In this document: in pieces, positions 7,215-7,680 of the stretch
How positions within the stretch are numbered: the stretch's first letter is position 1
How the letters are laid out: each line of letters opens with the position of its first letter
Assembly (NCBI GenBank): GCA_035293765.1
Contig: DATGMF010000023.1
Coordinates: forward strand, 1-7,680
Direction of reading: 5' to 3'
DNA length: 7,680 bases
Source: DASRHT01 sp035293765
Lineage (GTDB): Bacteria; Chloroflexota; Ktedonobacteria; Ktedonobacterales; Ktedonobacteraceae
The notes under the pieces: generated by a model
Seen by the model: the letters and a program-made list of their open reading frames with translations, nothing else
The model's database searches: none
What the model was told of the DNA's origin: nothing
Position numbers and translations under genes: made by a program

Positions 7215-7243
7215 AAAAAAGCCTCTGGGGAGTACCCAGAGGC
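7215..7243 (-). terminator. Intrinsic terminator in the leader of the methyltransferase-helicase gene (putative attenuator)
   Basis: Read on the minus strand, a perfect 9-bp stem GCCTCTGGG/CCCAGAGGC with a 5-base loop is followed directly by six T residues (7220-7215): a textbook rho-independent terminator. Its T tract ends 5 bases before the Shine-Dalgarno sequence (7203-7209) of the gene that starts at 7192. No minus-strand gene is seen upstream for it to end, so it most likely controls read-through into the large gene or ends a short leader RNA. Confidence 0.8.
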
Positions 7244-7325
7244 GTCCGATTTGTCACGATGGGCTTTTATAATGCTGATGGAGGAAGCATGAGGATAGTC
7301 CGGAGACGGTCAGCCTCCAGATGCG

Positions 7326-7353
7326 ACTATAATGGTAATCATAGGTCTGACAG
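7326..7353 (-). promoter_or_regulatory. Candidate promoter for the methyltransferase-helicase leader
   Basis: On the minus strand CTGTCA (7348-7353, 4 of 6 to TTGACA) and TATAGT (7326-7331, 5 of 6 to TATAAT) are spaced by 16 bases. Transcription from here would begin near 7319 and give a leader of roughly 125 bases that includes the intrinsic terminator. If stopped at the terminator the product would be an RNA of about 105 bases. Confidence 0.45.
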
Positions 7354-7602
7354 AGCAGGTAGGGCGTAGGGATATCGGGCAACCAAGCCTAGCTTGCTGT
7401 GCAATGGTGCCACATGGGGAATCACTTCCATCCATATCGACAGGGCTGGCACAGGGGCGAGGAGGGACGAACCTCAATCAGGGGTTGCACCTCAGCGACG
7501 ATGAATAGAAGCGATCTCTTTCCATCACTGGGGACCGTAGGACACCATGCCGCGTTATGTGTAACGAAAAGGCTTTTCAAAGTGAGGAGTGTGAGGTAAT
7601 AC
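7354..7602. other. Intergenic stretch without a convincing gene
   Basis: I see no supported gene here on either strand. A plus-strand open frame at 7399-7599 lacks a ribosome binding site and has an unnatural composition rich in His, Cys, Trp and Arg. A short palindrome, GAAAAG-G-CTTTTC (7566-7578), and a repeated GTGAGG (7582-7587 and 7591-7596) lie close to the downstream gene. A weak promoter (TTTTCA 7574-7579, TAATAC 7597-7602, 17-base spacing) is possible but poor. Confidence 0.4.
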
Positions 7603-7672
7603 TACAGGCATAGACAGTTCCTTTAGATAGATCCTTCACACAATTTTCCAAAAGGAGGGTACTATGCCTGTA
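7603..7672 (+). promoter_or_regulatory. Leader hairpin able to sequester the SD and AUG of the downstream gene
   Basis: TACAGGCATAG (7603-7613) is exactly complementary to CTATGCCTGTA (7662-7672), which contains the start codon of the gene at 7664. Nested inside, TCCTTT (7619-7624) can pair with AAAGGA (7651-7656), part of the Shine-Dalgarno sequence. A 5-by-5 internal loop separates the helices and the apical loop is 26 bases. Folded this way, the ribosome binding site and AUG would both be hidden. That the structure forms in RNA is inference. Confidence 0.45.
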
Positions 7673-7680
7673 TCCAAGAA
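7664..7680 (+). CDS. Start of a downstream gene (N-terminal MPVSK, cut by window edge)
   Basis: ATG at 7664 is preceded by a very strong ribosome binding site, AAAAGGAGGG, with a 5-base spacer after AAGGAGG-G. The first codons give Met-Pro-Val-Ser-Lys before the window ends, too little to name a product. It is divergent from the methyltransferase-helicase gene across about 470 bases of spacer. The upstream leader hairpin described at 7603-7672 overlaps its start codon. Confidence 0.7.

Noticed and set aside
7214..7216. TTG as start of the methyltransferase-helicase gene (8 residues longer)
   Set aside because: It lies upstream of the Shine-Dalgarno sequence AAAGGAG and against the terminator; the ATG at 7192 fits that site.
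7267..7290. Minus-strand 7-codon leader peptide (MLPPSAL) ahead of the terminator, with a Pro-Pro pair
   Set aside because: Tempting as a translational attenuation peptide, but there is no Shine-Dalgarno sequence at a usable distance, and 7 codons can occur by chance.
7399..7599. Plus-strand open frame of 66 codons in the spacer
   Set aside because: No ribosome binding site before the ATG, odd composition (many His, Cys, Trp, Arg) and no recognisable family.

Overview
The window is a chromosomal or plasmid accessory region from a bacterium. Strong AAGGAG-type ribosome binding sites, an IS3-family transposase end and the hypothetical proteins fit a Gram-positive-like or Chloroflexota host, perhaps Ktedonobacteria. 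That placement is inference only: no marker gene is present. No tRNA, rRNA or CRISPR array was seen.

Layout. Positions 1-72 (minus strand) hold the first codons of an IS3-family OrfA whose element probably ends near 120. Next, on the minus strand, come a small unknown ORF (89-325) that the IS may have cut short, and a DUF1963/YwqG-family gene (419-1327). A divergent promoter region (about 1328-1490) with a 7-bp inverted repeat separates these from a plus-strand gene for an unrecognised 177-aa protein (1491-2024). A convergent spacer (2025-2257) carries a GC-rich stem and a perfect 18-bp inverted repeat.

The dominant feature is one 4.9-kb minus-strand gene (2258-7192). It encodes a 1644-aa fusion of an N-terminal adenine-type DNA methyltransferase and a superfamily 2 helicase/translocase, followed by coiled coil and a C-terminal QLSLF sequence that matches the sliding-clamp binding motif. 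Such fusions are typical of mobile elements; the DarB-like antirestriction proteins of phage P1 are the best-known relatives. Two things are unusual. The second helicase lobe seems to lack about 30 residues just before motif V. A canonical intrinsic terminator also sits immediately upstream of the ribosome binding site, so transcription from any upstream promoter must pass it; this suggests attenuation.

The region 7244-7663 has no convincing gene. It holds a candidate minus-strand promoter for the fusion gene and, at its far end, a plus-strand leader able to fold so that both the Shine-Dalgarno sequence and the start codon of a new gene (7664 onwards, cut by the window edge) are paired.

How the genes work together cannot be read from the window. 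The fusion gene is a single-gene unit with its own leader; the DUF1963 gene and the 177-aa gene share a promoter region and may share a regulator.
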